Translations under genes and position numbers: made by a program
Shown here: piece after piece, positions 1 to 9,121 of the stretch
Layout of the letters: each line of letters opens with the position of its first letter
How positions within the stretch are numbered: position 1 is the first letter of the stretch
Assembly (NCBI GenBank): GCA_002483145.1
Contig: DLHJ01000003.1
Span: forward strand, 539,090 to 603,089
Source of the DNA: Cellvibrio sp. UBA7671
GTDB taxonomy: Bacteria; Pseudomonadota; Gammaproteobacteria; Pseudomonadales; Cellvibrionaceae
Direction of reading: 5' to 3'
Length of the DNA stretch: 64,000 nt
The notes under the pieces: model-generated
Told to the model about the DNA's origin: nothing
Database searches by the model: none
The model's input: the letters and a program-made list of their open reading frames with translations, nothing else

Positions 1-141
1 GGCGAGCACGGCTACGGTTTGATTAGCGAGGCCGTATCACCGGGGTTTGATTATGCGGATATGACCTTGGGGACAAACGAATTGCTGCAGGAAAAATTTC
101 CGCAGCATTGGGGATTGGTTGAGCGGTTGGTGAAGCAGTAA
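1..141 (+). CDS. C-terminal end of a DUF985 (cupin_5) protein, 5' end outside window
   Basis: An open frame enters from the left edge and ends in TAA, giving 46 residues that begin GEHGYGLISEAVSPGFDYAD. The pattern HGYxLIxxxVSPGFDYxD, followed by a helix ending ERLVKQ, is typical of the C-terminus of DUF985 cupin-fold proteins. The start and the cupin core lie outside the window. The biochemical role of the family is poorly defined, so none is assigned. The identification rests on a short stretch, but the motif is characteristic. Confidence 0.6.
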   Translation, partial: GEHGYGLISEAVSPGFDYADMTLGTNELLQEKFPQHWGLVERLVKQ

Positions 142-155
142 ACCCAAGTAAATAA

Positions 156-584
156 CTAAACCAGCTTTTTAGCAAAATGGATTTTTTCTTTGCCCTGCGC
201 ATTCACATGCACTCCTGTAATCGCATAACCCTGCGCGATTAACAGGAGCAGCATGGACCTGTATTGATTCATACTCTTGACCCGAATTTCTTTTGTTCCC
301 CTTTCACCAACATGACGCTCCTGTTCTAATAAAAGCGCCTTTGCTATACCTCGCTTCCGATAATCAGGGTGAACACCACCGAGCCAACTGTAAAAGCAGT
401 TATCATCTAGCCAGTAACCCAGCTTGTAGCCAACTAAGGCATTATCAATTTCAGCTACCAATAAAAGAAACTTTTTATCGGCAATACGCTCAGAAAAATA
501 GCAACTATCGGAAATAGGCAAAAGCTCTTCAATTTGATTATGCACACGTAGAGCTTCATCAAGTGACCCTAAACGGATTTCCAT
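156..584 (-). CDS. GNAT-family N-acetyltransferase
   Basis: A 142-residue cytoplasmic acyl-CoA-dependent N-acetyltransferase. The GNAT core is visible: a strand reading KKFLLLVAEIDNALVGYKLG, then the acetyl-CoA loop VHPDYRKRGIAKALLLEQE, which fits the usual R/Q-x-x-G-x-G/A pattern. Length is normal for a single-domain GNAT. I start at the inner ATG (MEIRLGSL) because the longer reading begins inside the 3' end of the upstream gene and adds residues without family character. The acetylated substrate cannot be predicted. It lies just downstream of the CAP lipoprotein on the same strand and could be co-transcribed with it. Confidence 0.75.
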   Translation of the reverse strand: MEIRLGSLDEALRVHNQIEELLPISDSCYFSERIADKKFLLLVAEIDNALVGYKLGYWLDDNCFYSWLGGVHPDYRKRGIAKALLLEQERHVGERGTKEIRVKSMNQYRSMLLLLIAQGYAITGVHVNAQGKEKIHFAKKLV

Positions 585-594
585 AAACCTGCCA

Positions 595-1926
595 TTACCA
601 ATTAACCACATCAATTGCATTACCGCTTTTTATAACATCAACCTTTTCATTGGCGCTGTTGACCTGCAATGTATGATAAACCGCAGCGCCCAATGAATCA
701 CCGGTGATCGTCAGATTGTAAGTACCATTGCTGACCGGAATCGTGTACGCACCGGTCGCGTAAACCGGATAAGACTTGCCATTGAAACTAATGGTGACGC
801 CACTCATGCCTTCACCCACATCGTAAAAATCATTGTTATTGTTATCGCTATACACAACGCCAGTCAAATAATAACTGGAACCGGAGCGGGCAAAGTTCTG
901 CGTTAACATGGAGGATAAATAATTAGTGCCATTCGATAAAAAATATCCCTGTTTCTGCCCAACTCCCAATTCGCGAAAATTGCCATTCAGGATATTGACT
1001 CTATGGCCCGGCGATTTAAATAAACCTTCGTGTTGCGAAACGGCATAACTGGTTAAATTAATACTCGCACCGGTAGTACCACCCCAGGCGATATTTTCGC
1101 CGCTTGTCCAACTACCCGAAAAAACATAACCCGCAGCAATCATCCGCTCAGTAGCGCTACTATTATTGTTACCTGTGTGCGAAAAAATATCCGCATCCAA
1201 CATCCACTGCGAATGGATGCGCGCCGAATCAATTAACAATAAATTGTGTGCGAGTGGCTGTTTGGCAGCAGCGGTAATGGGCGTTCCGGTAATGCCATCA
1301 TTTAAACCAATCCCCAAACGTGTAGCTTCGGCCTCCGGATTGGCGCGCGCACGGTTTACCAACTCAACTACCAACACTTCTTGCGCTGTCGGCTGTTTAG
1401 CTAAATCAATGAGTGACGGTGTTGCACTGACTTCACTGCTCGCCACACTTTCTGCGCCCGCACTTACCGCTGTGACCACGAAATAATAAGTCTCATCGTT
1501 GCGCAATGAACTAATCACACGCGGTGATGTAACATTTTGCAGACGGGTGCCATCATCAAAACTGGCGATATTAGCAATTAAAATATTCGCTTCAGATGCG
1601 TAGTAAATATTGTAACCAGTTGCACCAACCACTGGATTCCAGGTGAGCGTCACCGAGCCATTTGCGGGAACAGCTGAAATGTTTTGCGGCGCTGTAAGAG
1701 AAATAATTGATGATGCTGAAGATGAAGACGGGATGCTACTAGCTGAACTCATACTGCCAGGTGGCTGACTCGACAGGGTTGCACTGGAAGGCACAATACT
1801 CGCGGCGGATGACGCTGGCCTCGATGATGCGGGAGTATTGGAACCGCCCCCCGAACCACCACAAGATATAAGCGTTAATAATATAAAAAAAGAAAACAAC
1901 CGCACTATTAGTGATGAGAAATTCAT
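595..1926 (-). CDS. Secreted lipoprotein with FN3 and CAP/SCP domains
   Basis: 443 residues. The N-terminus is a lipoprotein signal with lipobox LISC, so Cys22 would be lipidated and the protein anchored in a membrane. Then come a Ser/Pro/Ala-rich linker (about 24-76), a fibronectin type III domain (about 78-170, with SVTLTW and GYNIYY) and a CAP/SCP domain (about 184-355) with the conserved ENIAWG and SPGHRVNIL segments and His250, Glu277 and His308 in positions typical of the CAP cavity. A C-terminal beta region (TGVVYSDNNNND onward) looks like a small Ca-binding or SdrD-like module. The start is the ATG preceded by AAGGTG at good spacing; a longer reading has no such site. The function of bacterial CAP proteins is mostly unknown. 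The serine linker is typical of Cellvibrio-type secreted proteins. Confidence 0.8.
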   Translation of the reverse strand: MNFSSLIVRLFSFFILLTLISCGGSGGGSNTPASSRPASSAASIVPSSATLSSQPPGSMSSASSIPSSSSASSIISLTAPQNISAVPANGSVTLTWNPVVGATGYNIYYASEANILIANIASFDDGTRLQNVTSPRVISSLRNDETYYFVVTAVSAGAESVASSEVSATPSLIDLAKQPTAQEVLVVELVNRARANPEAEATRLGIGLNDGITGTPITAAAKQPLAHNLLLIDSARIHSQWMLDADIFSHTGNNNSSATERMIAAGYVFSGSWTSGENIAWGGTTGASINLTSYAVSQHEGLFKSPGHRVNILNGNFRELGVGQKQGYFLSNGTNYLSSMLTQNFARSGSSYYLTGVVYSDNNNNDFYDVGEGMSGVTISFNGKSYPVYATGAYTIPVSNGTYNLTITGDSLGAAVYHTLQVNSANEKVDVIKSGNAIDVVNW

Positions 1927-1997
1927 TGCGACACCTTGGACTCTATTCAGTGCCAAGATGGTAACAATTGCAATGAGATCTAAATGAGAAGGGTTAC

Positions 1998-2306
1998 TCA
2001 GCTTGCAGTGAAATCCACACTCCCCTCCACAATAATCATATTCGCACTGGCATTGGCATTGCGCAGCGCATGGATGGACGCATATTCAGCACAAGTCGCC
2101 CAATGGTTGGCGGTGGCGAGATCGGGGAACTCCATCACCACCAAGCGTTTAGGTTGCCAATTACCACTGACCACTTGTGTCTGTGCACCGCGCACTAGAT
2201 AGCGGCCGTTACAGGCAGCAACAGTGGGCGTTATTTTAGCGAGATACTCTTTATAGTTTTCCGGATTGTGCACTTCTATATCGACAATCACATAGGCAGC
2301 CATCAT
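1998..2306 (-). CDS. DUF1330 family protein, last gene of the purine operon
   Basis: A 102-residue dimeric alpha/beta-barrel-type protein of the DUF1330 family. It shows the opening AAYVIVDIEVHNPENYKEY, the central GRYLVRG and RLVVMEFPDLATANHW. Two tandem ATG codons follow AAGGAAAA and either could start translation. It sits 18 bp downstream of puuD on the same strand, the last gene of a run that encodes every step from guanine to allantoin. No DUF1330 reaction is firmly established, so a role in purine breakdown is inferred from position only. Confidence 0.8.
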   Translation of the reverse strand: MMAAYVIVDIEVHNPENYKEYLAKITPTVAACNGRYLVRGAQTQVVSGNWQPKRLVVMEFPDLATANHWATCAEYASIHALRNANASANMIIVEGSVDFTAS

Positions 2307-2324
2307 TTTTTCCTTACAAAAATA

Positions 2325-3548
2325 TTATTGCGCACTGAGCCAGTCAATTAATGTTTTGCGTTCAAGCTCAGTCATCTGGTGAAAATTACCAAGCGGCATA
2401 TAACCAGATTGTAATGCGGGCAAGGCGCGAATTTTTTGTACCGCAAGGCCAGTTGCAGAATCAATAATCAAACCGGCTGGTGCTGCTGCGAAACCGGGTT
2501 GCGATGGTGTAGCTGCATGGCAATTAGTACAGTGCACCTGAATGAGCTGGGTGATTTTTGCAGTCTCTATTGAAGCGGTTTCTGCGGTTTTTTGAATAGC
2601 ACTGCCACCACCAACTGCACTGGTGTTTGTCGATGTGATCGACATCAACACAGCGATTACAATAATCCCAAGTAAACTGGTCACTAAAATGATTGGCTTC
2701 ACATAACCCAAATGTTTAAGGTTAAAAAAGTGTCGCCCCCACGCCAAACATACACCAATTCCCACCAACACCAACCACGAATAAGCGTGACTATAGAGAA
2801 ACGAATAGTGATTGCTGAGCATGCAAAAAATAACCGGCAAGGTTAAATAGTTATTGTGCGTAGAGCGCAACTTTGCAAATGCCATGGCGCAAGTATCAGG
2901 CGCTTCATTATTACTGACGGCGGCAACAAATTTACGCTGTGCCGGCATAATCCCCCAAAACACATTACCGGCCATCCAGGTCGCAATCATCGCCCCCACA
3001 TGTAAATAGGCTGCACGCGCTGAAAATAATTGATGTGCGATATAACTCGCGAAGCTAATAATAACCAGCAGTGCGACGGCGATAACCAAACCACGTTTTA
3101 CTAAAGGTGTGCGCAATAGTAATTCATAAACCAATTGCCCACCGAGAATAAACGCAATGCTGGCGACCACCGCCAACTCCGGCGATTGAATCAGCGTGTT
3201 GTGACCCACCAAATAGGTTTGCGCTTGCAGGTAGTACATTAAAATTAATAAACCGGTACCACTTAACCAGGTGCTGTAAGCCTCCCACTTAAACCAATGC
3301 AACTTCACCGGCATTTCGGGGGGGCGCAATTGGTATTTGGCGACCTCATAAATTCCACCGCCGTGAATTGCCCACAAATCTCCTTTCACCCCTTGATCCG
3401 TTTTCCATTGCGGTGGTGTGCGCAAACTTAAATCCAACCAAATAAAATAAAATGATGCACCTATCCAGGCAATGCCAGCGACCACATGAAACCAGCGAAA
3501 GGCGAGGTTCAACCACTCCAGCACCAGCGGGTTAATTACTCCATCCAT
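2325..3548 (-). CDS. puuD: Membrane-bound urate hydroxylase with C-terminal cytochrome c domain (PuuD)
   Basis: A 407-residue inner-membrane protein that oxidises urate to 5-hydroxyisourate and passes electrons to the respiratory chain rather than making peroxide. The N-terminal part has several hydrophobic helices (WLNLAFRWFHVVAGIAWIGA and others) and matches the PuuD/DUF989 urate oxidase family, including the soluble loop with WAIHGGGIYEVAKY. The last 70 residues are a periplasmic class I cytochrome c with CTNCH (Cys340, Cys343, His344) and a probable distal Met in YMPLGN (about 384). The gene overlaps the end of guaD by 13 bp, which indicates translational coupling. It supplies the uricase step of the pathway; no soluble uricase or HpxO-type monooxygenase is present in the window. 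Confidence 0.9.
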   Translation of the reverse strand: MDGVINPLVLEWLNLAFRWFHVVAGIAWIGASFYFIWLDLSLRTPPQWKTDQGVKGDLWAIHGGGIYEVAKYQLRPPEMPVKLHWFKWEAYSTWLSGTGLLILMYYLQAQTYLVGHNTLIQSPELAVVASIAFILGGQLVYELLLRTPLVKRGLVIAVALLVIISFASYIAHQLFSARAAYLHVGAMIATWMAGNVFWGIMPAQRKFVAAVSNNEAPDTCAMAFAKLRSTHNNYLTLPVIFCMLSNHYSFLYSHAYSWLVLVGIGVCLAWGRHFFNLKHLGYVKPIILVTSLLGIIVIAVLMSITSTNTSAVGGGSAIQKTAETASIETAKITQLIQVHCTNCHAATPSQPGFAAAPAGLIIDSATGLAVQKIRALPALQSGYMPLGNFHQMTELERKTLIDWLSAQ

Positions 3549-4876
3549 ACTAATGCTCCCTGTGTGCTATCGGTGCGGCGAAATGCCAACTTGCCCATAA
3601 CGTAAGCGCGCGCGATATTGTGCTCATCGCCCAATGTCATTAATGCAAAGAGTTTTTCCGATAAGCTCTGCGCGGTTGATTGCCGCAGCGCTTGTAAAGG
3701 TGTTGCACCCAAATTGATAAGAATAAAATCTGCTTCCATTCCCTTTTCAAAATTGCCGATGCAATGATCCAATTGCAGGGCGCGTGCATTACCCAATGTG
3801 GCCATATAAAACCCTTTTAACGGATGCAAACATTGCCCTTGCAGTTGCAATACTTTGTAGGCTTCAGCAAGGGTGCGCAATTGCGAAAAACTGGTGCCAC
3901 CACCAATATCAGTAGCGAGACTTACGGGAATTCCTGCGGCCTCCAAGCGCGCCATATTCAGCAGACCACTGCCAAGAAATAAATTGGATGTAGGGCAAAA
4001 TGCAACACCGGATTGTGTCTGCGCCATGCGCACAACTTCTGCATCACTTAAATGGATACCGTGGCCAAATACACTGCGCGGCCCCAGCAAACCGTAATAG
4101 TCATAGACATCCAGGTAATCGCGCGCGCCCGGATAAAGTGATTTTATCCAGGCGATTTCCTGTTGGTTTTCCGAGAGATGGGTTTGCAAATAAATGCCGG
4201 GATAATCGCGATACAACTGACCCGTTACCATTAATTGTTCTGGTGAACTGGTAGGTGCAAAACGCGGCGTGAGCGCATACTGCAAGCGACCGGTATTGTG
4301 CCAGCATTCAATTAATTCGCGGCAATCTGCATCGCTGCTCGCAGGCGTATCCAATAATTCTGCAGGCGCATGGCGATCCATCATCACCTTACCGGCAATC
4401 ATGCGCAGATTCATTTTTTCGGCGGCCGAAAAAAATGCATGCGTTGATTGGGCAAATACACTGGTATACACCATCGCCGTAGTGGTGCCATTTTGTAACA
4501 GAAATTTTAAGAAGGTATCGGCAGCAACAGCAGCAAAATCAGGATCAGAAAATTGCAATTCCGTCGGAAAGGTGTAGTTATTCAGCCAATCCAATAATTG
4601 TTCGCCGTAAGAGGCAATCACGCTGGTTTGCGGATAGTGGATATGGCTGTCGATAAACCCCGGCATCAATAAGTACTCGGGCGTATGGCGGCACTGCTGC
4701 AAATCCAGCCCCTGCCGCGCCATATCCTCGGCACTACCCAGCGCTTTGATGCGGCCGTTTTCCACCAGCAACACGCCATCGTCAAAGTATTCCATCCCCG
4801 CACCCGTAAGCGGATCAGGCACATCAGTGAAATGTAAAATTTGCGCGCGAAATGCACTTACATCAGAAGCAGTCAT
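3536..4876 (-). CDS. guaD: Guanine deaminase
   Basis: A 446-residue cytosolic amidohydrolase that converts guanine to xanthine and ammonia. Metal-site and catalytic motifs are in order: PGFIDSHIHYPQT near residue 75, QTHLSENQQEI, FGHGIHLSDAE, and the aspartate in ATDIGGGTSFS. The HIHYPQT signature and overall length fit guanine deaminase rather than other members of the superfamily. It is in the minus-strand purine operon between uraH and puuD. About 115 bp with a palindromic repeat separate it from uraH, so it may have partly independent expression. Confidence 0.92.
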   Translation of the reverse strand: MTASDVSAFRAQILHFTDVPDPLTGAGMEYFDDGVLLVENGRIKALGSAEDMARQGLDLQQCRHTPEYLLMPGFIDSHIHYPQTSVIASYGEQLLDWLNNYTFPTELQFSDPDFAAVAADTFLKFLLQNGTTTAMVYTSVFAQSTHAFFSAAEKMNLRMIAGKVMMDRHAPAELLDTPASSDADCRELIECWHNTGRLQYALTPRFAPTSSPEQLMVTGQLYRDYPGIYLQTHLSENQQEIAWIKSLYPGARDYLDVYDYYGLLGPRSVFGHGIHLSDAEVVRMAQTQSGVAFCPTSNLFLGSGLLNMARLEAAGIPVSLATDIGGGTSFSQLRTLAEAYKVLQLQGQCLHPLKGFYMATLGNARALQLDHCIGNFEKGMEADFILINLGATPLQALRQSTAQSLSEKLFALMTLGDEHNIARAYVMGKLAFRRTDSTQGALVWME

Positions 4877-4906
4877 AACCAGCCTTAGAACTTAAAATAT
4901 TTACTT

Positions 4907-4975
4907 CGTCATACCCGCGAACGCGGGTATCCATAACTGTCAACAACATGGACTCCTGCTTTTGCAGGAGTGACG
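4907..4975. repeat. Intergenic BIME-like repeat (paired imperfect palindromes)
   Basis: Two hairpin units lie head to head: CGTCA followed by CCCGCGAACGCGGG, and then TCCAT; and after about 15 bp the inverted partner ATGGACTCCTGC...GCAGGAGTGACG. The outer CGTCA/TGACG ends and the inner TCCAT/ATGGA pairs are inverted. A second copy of the same design lies between the Crp-family gene and trxC. It resembles REP/BIME elements of gammaproteobacteria. Here it separates uraH from guaD and could act as an mRNA processing or partial termination site. Confidence 0.75.
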
Positions 4976-4990
4976 ATTCCCATCATCAAT

Positions 4991-5329
4991 CTAACTGCCG
5001 CGATAAGTTGAATAGCCATAAGCATTCAGCAGTAGCGGCACGTGATAATGCTCGTGCACATTAACCACCTGAAAACTGATTTGAATTTCCGGATAAAAAC
5101 TGTTTTTCCCCTGTTGCAGGTACCAATCGCCGATGGCGAAATACAACAGATAGGAACCAGCTTGTAATGTGAAATCATTTTCCCACTGCATGATGCGACC
5201 ATCAGCATCGGTTGTGGCGCTGGCAATGGGCAGATTGGTGTCCAGACGATGCAAAGTGACCCGCACATCGGCAGCAGGCTTGCCTGCGTCCAAATTTAAA
5301 ATGTGGGTGGTGATAGCTGCTTTTTTCAT
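4991..5329 (-). CDS. uraH: 5-hydroxyisourate hydrolase (transthyretin-like)
   Basis: 112 residues. The enzyme hydrolyses 5-hydroxyisourate to OHCU, the second step of urate breakdown. The transthyretin-like fold signatures are present: TTHILNLDAGKPAADVRVTL at the N-terminus (with the catalytic His), the middle segment EIQISFQVVNVHEHYHVPLL, and the invariant C-terminal tetrapeptide YRGS that closes the active site. I chose the ATG giving MKKAAITTHIL, preceded by GGAAAAG; a TTG start five codons upstream is less likely. No export signal is visible. It lies 22 bp downstream of uraD. Confidence 0.93.
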   Translation of the reverse strand: MKKAAITTHILNLDAGKPAADVRVTLHRLDTNLPIASATTDADGRIMQWENDFTLQAGSYLLYFAIGDWYLQQGKNSFYPEIQISFQVVNVHEHYHVPLLLNAYGYSTYRGS

Positions 5330-5351
5330 AATCTTTTCCGTCAATCACTTA

Positions 5352-5852
5352 TTAACCATCAATTAATTTGGCGATCCGCAAACGTGTAATCTCCCCCTGC
5401 TCACGGGCGCCATTTTGTAATTCCACTTCACGCGGGTTATCAATTCTGTCTTGAAGTAAACGCAACATTTCTTCTGCGGATTTTCCGCTGGCGCAAACAA
5501 TAAAAATAAAACCGTTTTTTTCTTCATACTCTTTATTAAGACGATATAAATCCCGGATAACGGATTCGTTTGCCTGCAAGACCTGCCCCTGCTCTTGCGT
5601 AGCACGCCCCGCATAACGGGAGCGGAGTAATTCGATATCGCCAATGCGCGCATGACCGGAAAAAGCCTCAAGAATTTCCTTTTCCTCCACACCCGTCCAA
5701 AAACAATTGGCAGTGGTCAATAGTTTTTCCAAATTAGCAAAGGGGCGCCGTTCAGCTACATGTTTTGCCCAGGATTGACAATGGCAACAACCGTAGAGCG
5801 CCGCTATAGCGTCTTCTTTTGGCAAGGCGTTAAATTCAGTTAGCGTCATCAT
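5352..5852 (-). CDS. uraD: OHCU decarboxylase
   Basis: A 166-residue cytosolic enzyme that decarboxylates 2-oxo-4-hydroxy-4-carboxy-5-ureidoimidazoline to (S)-allantoin. The family's signature is visible: FNALPKEDAIAAL, a cysteine-containing region CCHCQSWA, HARIGD (usually HPRIGD/E) carrying the catalytic His, and the C-terminal NGFIFIVCASGKSAEEML. Length is normal. An AAGGA site precedes tandem ATG codons. It is between xdhC and uraH in the purine operon. The Pro-to-Ala change in HARIGD is minor because the catalytic His is retained. Confidence 0.92.
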   Translation of the reverse strand: MMTLTEFNALPKEDAIAALYGCCHCQSWAKHVAERRPFANLEKLLTTANCFWTGVEEKEILEAFSGHARIGDIELLRSRYAGRATQEQGQVLQANESVIRDLYRLNKEYEEKNGFIFIVCASGKSAEEMLRLLQDRIDNPREVELQNGAREQGEITRLRIAKLIDG

Positions 5853-5876
5853 TCAATCCTTTTAAAAAATCGCACT

Positions 5877-6737
5877 CTATTCACACAAAATTCCCGTTGT
5901 CTTTTGTACTTGCATAATCGTTTTAATTTCACGCCATGAAGTTGAACGCCCAACGTGTACCGGCACACGCTGGTAATACAGACTTTGCAATTGCGCAGCG
6001 ATTGATACAGCCACCTCCATTGGCAATTTCCCTTTCACATCGGGCAAGCCAATTGGGCTGTACATTTTTTCGATTGCTTGTTCAGCAAAACCGGCATCGG
6101 CCAAACGTTTACGAAAACGTAGTGCTTTGGTTTGCGAACCAATCATCCCCATATAGGCAAAGCGCTGATCGGCCAGCAATGTTTTACAGAGTGCATAATC
6201 CAAGGCGTGATCGTGGGTAAAAATAATCACCCAGGCATCATCCGGTAAGTGCGCAATTGCTTCGGTGGGATCGGCACAAAATTCGTAGCGGCAATTCGCT
6301 GGCAAACTATTGGTCATTAATTCCGGGCGATTATCGATAACCCGAACCTGACACGGCAGCCCCGCAAGAATAGTCACCAGAGATTGGCATACATGCCCTG
6401 CACCGAAGAGTGCAATCTGCCAACTGCAGGCCGCAAAGGCTTCAAGCATTACCGTCACATTGCCACCACAACATTGCGCCGCTTCGGCTGCAAGCGGGAT
6501 GGGTTTTAATATCTGACAGGTTTTATTTTGCGCGAGCAATTCACGCGCCTGCTGCACCAATAAAAATTCCAACTGGCCACCGCCGATAGTGTCGTAAGTA
6601 GCATCAGTGGTGATCACCATTTTGCTGCCGCCATCGCGCGGTGTTGAACCCTGAGTGTTAATAATGGTGGCGATCACATAACCACTGCCACTTTGTTGGC
6701 AGTGTTGGATTGCCGCTGACCAGTTGAGGATTGCCAT
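5877..6737 (-). CDS. xdhC: Xanthine dehydrogenase accessory protein XdhC
   Basis: 286 residues. XdhC binds molybdenum cofactor, promotes its sulfuration and inserts it into the XdhB subunit. Visible family features: the N-terminal segment VIATIINTQGSTPRDGGSKM, the TIGGGQLEF motif, the QCCGGNVTVMLEAF cysteine motif, and a Rossmann-like C-terminal half beginning IALFGAGHVCQSLV and including IFTHDHALDYAL and YMGMIGSQTKA. Its start codon shares one base with the xdhB stop (TAATG), so translation is coupled. The order xdhA-xdhB-xdhC is the classical one. Confidence 0.93.
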   Translation of the reverse strand: MAILNWSAAIQHCQQSGSGYVIATIINTQGSTPRDGGSKMVITTDATYDTIGGGQLEFLLVQQARELLAQNKTCQILKPIPLAAEAAQCCGGNVTVMLEAFAACSWQIALFGAGHVCQSLVTILAGLPCQVRVIDNRPELMTNSLPANCRYEFCADPTEAIAHLPDDAWVIIFTHDHALDYALCKTLLADQRFAYMGMIGSQTKALRFRKRLADAGFAEQAIEKMYSPIGLPDVKGKLPMEVAVSIAAQLQSLYYQRVPVHVGRSTSWREIKTIMQVQKTTGILCE

Positions 6738-9121
6738 TAGATTGCACCTCTTGTTACTAACGCTTTTGATTCACTAGGTTGATTAAACGCAATGCACTCT
6801 TGCAGCGCCCAATAAACTCGCTCGGGTGTTGCGGGCGTATCCAGACGCGGGCTGAATTGATAATTAGTCGTACTGCTACAGGCATCGCGCAGTGCTGCCC
6901 AAACTGAAATCGCCAACATCAACGGCGGTTCACCCACCGCTTTGGATAAATGTATGGTATTTTCCAAATTTGGCTCATCAAATAATTCCACATTAAAAAT
7001 GTCCGGCACGTCAAACGCCGTGGGAATTTTATAATTTGCAGGGCTATTGGAAATAATGCGGCCCTTTTCATCCCACAATAATTCTTCTGTGGTCAGCCAA
7101 CCCATACCCTGGATAAAACCACCTTCAATCTGGCCTATATCAATGGCAGGATTTAATGATTTACCAACGTCATGCAAAATATCCACACTTTCAACTTTAT
7201 ATTCACCCGTCAAACAATCGAGCGTCACTTCAGACACAGCTGCACCATTGGCGAAATATAAAAACGGCTGACCTTTAGCGGTAGCGCGATCATAGAAAAT
7301 TTTGGGCGTGCGATAGTGCCCCGTTGCCGACAGCGCAACGCGATTGAGGTAAGCAAGTTTGATAAACGCAGGAAAAGCCAACTCCTGTTCACCGAGCACA
7401 ACCACATCATTGTTAAATTGGATTTGTTCCGCCGTGATTTTAAAATGCTCGCACGCAAACGCTATTAAATCGGCTTTGATTTTATCGCAGGCATCTTTGG
7501 CGGCCATCCCATTTAAATCGGTACCCGAAGAAGCCGCTGTCGGAGACGTGTTAGGCACTTTATCGGTACGTGTCGATGACACCATTACGCGATGCACGCT
7601 CACTCCAAATGCACTGGCAACAATTTGCTGGATTTTGGTGTAGAGCCCCTGCCCCATTTCGGTACCGCCGTGGTTAATCAGCAAACTGCCGTCGGTATAA
7701 ATTTGCAGAAGTGCACCAGCTTGGTTGAGATGCTTGGCAGTAAAGGAAATACCAAATTTTACCGGCGTTAAGGCAATACCTTTTTTAAGCGTGCGATGGG
7801 TGTTATTAAATTCGGTGATGGCGACGCGGCGCGCGCGATAATCAGAACTTTTTTCCAAGCGCTCAATTAATTCTGGCAATACATGTTGCTCGATTTTTTG
7901 TCCATAAGGCGTTTCATCCGCACCCGGTTGATAGAGGTTAGCTTTGCGTACATCAAGCGGGTCTTTGCCAAGTGCGCGCGCTATATCCTCTAGCAGGGTT
8001 TCAATCGCCATCATCCCTTTGGGGCCACCAAAACCGCGAAAGGCGGTATTGGACACTGTGTGAGTTTTGCAGCGCAGGCCGAGAATGCGCGCGTTATTTA
8101 AAAAGTAGGCGTTGTCTGCATGGAACATGGCGCGATCGACAATGCCTTCCGACAAATCCGGTGAGAACCCGCACTTGCCCGCAAGCAACATATCCACACC
8201 GAGTAATTTTCCGTCGCTGTTGAAACCTGCTTTCCAGCGATTTAAAAAATCGTGACGCTTGCCAGTTTGGATCATGTCATCGCGGCGCGGCATGCGGTAG
8301 CGCACCGGGCGGCGATTGCGCTGTGCAAATAATGCGGCGATACATGCGAGCGGTGCGGCCTGACTTTCTTTGCCACCAAATCCCCCGCCCATTCGGCGAA
8401 CTTCAGCGACCACCAAATGAAATGGAATCGCCAATACTTCAGCGACTAATTTTTGCAGTTCCGTGGGATGTTGCGATGAGCTGATAACATGAATGCCGCC
8501 ATCTTCCGTCAGTCTCGCTTCGCTGATTTGTCCTTCCAGATAAAAATGTTCCTGCCCACGCACATAAATCTCACCGCTTAGTTGATGTGGTGCGGATTCG
8601 ATATTCGCCTCCGGGTCGCCAAGCAACAATTGGTGCTGCGGCAAAACAAAACTTTGTGCGGCGAGTGAATCTTCCACCGTTAATTGCGCTGGCAACTCTT
8701 CATAATCAATCTTTGCCAGGAGTGCGGCGCGTTGCGCTTCCACAAAACTGGTCGCAGCCACCGCAAAAATCGGTTGCCCAATAAATTCCACCACATCACC
8801 GGCAAGCAAGGGGTCACCCGCATACACAGGTGCGACATCCACTTTGCCGGGAATATCGCCTTGCACAATGACATCAATAACACCGGGAGCGGATTTAACC
8901 GCAGACAAATCCAGCGCACGAATACGCGCATGGGGTTTACTGGATTGGCCGGTGGCGACAAATAAAGTGCCGGGCATAAGCGGTAAATCATCCACATACT
9001 CCGCCGTACCTTGCACATGTTTGTGTGCGGATTCATGCGCGATGGAATGGCCTACTCCACCGGCGGCACTGCCCGTATGAGTAGCGGGCGATAATTCGGC
9101 ATTAACAACGATTCTACGCAT
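6737..9121 (-). CDS. xdhB: Xanthine dehydrogenase, molybdopterin-binding large subunit
   Basis: 794 residues. With XdhA it oxidises hypoxanthine and xanthine to urate. The protein starts MRRIVVNAELS, overlapping the 3' end of xdhA by 8 bp; a longer reading would run back through xdhA and is rejected. Features include the a/b hammerhead domain near residues 20-130 (SAHKHVQGTAEYVDDLP), GGGFGGKESQ for cofactor binding, the RFRGFGGP-like segment AFRGFGGPKGMM, the cofactor loop GGTEMGQGLYTK, and the C-terminal active-site segment KAVGEPPLMLA with the catalytic Glu. It is complete and of normal length. Confidence 0.94.
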   Translation of the reverse strand: MRRIVVNAELSPATHTGSAAGGVGHSIAHESAHKHVQGTAEYVDDLPLMPGTLFVATGQSSKPHARIRALDLSAVKSAPGVIDVIVQGDIPGKVDVAPVYAGDPLLAGDVVEFIGQPIFAVAATSFVEAQRAALLAKIDYEELPAQLTVEDSLAAQSFVLPQHQLLLGDPEANIESAPHQLSGEIYVRGQEHFYLEGQISEARLTEDGGIHVISSSQHPTELQKLVAEVLAIPFHLVVAEVRRMGGGFGGKESQAAPLACIAALFAQRNRRPVRYRMPRRDDMIQTGKRHDFLNRWKAGFNSDGKLLGVDMLLAGKCGFSPDLSEGIVDRAMFHADNAYFLNNARILGLRCKTHTVSNTAFRGFGGPKGMMAIETLLEDIARALGKDPLDVRKANLYQPGADETPYGQKIEQHVLPELIERLEKSSDYRARRVAITEFNNTHRTLKKGIALTPVKFGISFTAKHLNQAGALLQIYTDGSLLINHGGTEMGQGLYTKIQQIVASAFGVSVHRVMVSSTRTDKVPNTSPTAASSGTDLNGMAAKDACDKIKADLIAFACEHFKITAEQIQFNNDVVVLGEQELAFPAFIKLAYLNRVALSATGHYRTPKIFYDRATAKGQPFLYFANGAAVSEVTLDCLTGEYKVESVDILHDVGKSLNPAIDIGQIEGGFIQGMGWLTTEELLWDEKGRIISNSPANYKIPTAFDVPDIFNVELFDEPNLENTIHLSKAVGEPPLMLAISVWAALRDACSSTTNYQFSPRLDTPATPERVYWALQECIAFNQPSESKALVTRGAI

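Noticed and set aside
3873..4577. Several plus-strand frames opposite guaD
   Set aside because: Antisense shadows of guanine deaminase, with no motifs or ribosome sites.
4907..4975. Simple rho-independent terminator between uraH and guaD
   Set aside because: No T-tract follows either stem and the same paired structure recurs between other genes, so a repeat family explains it better.
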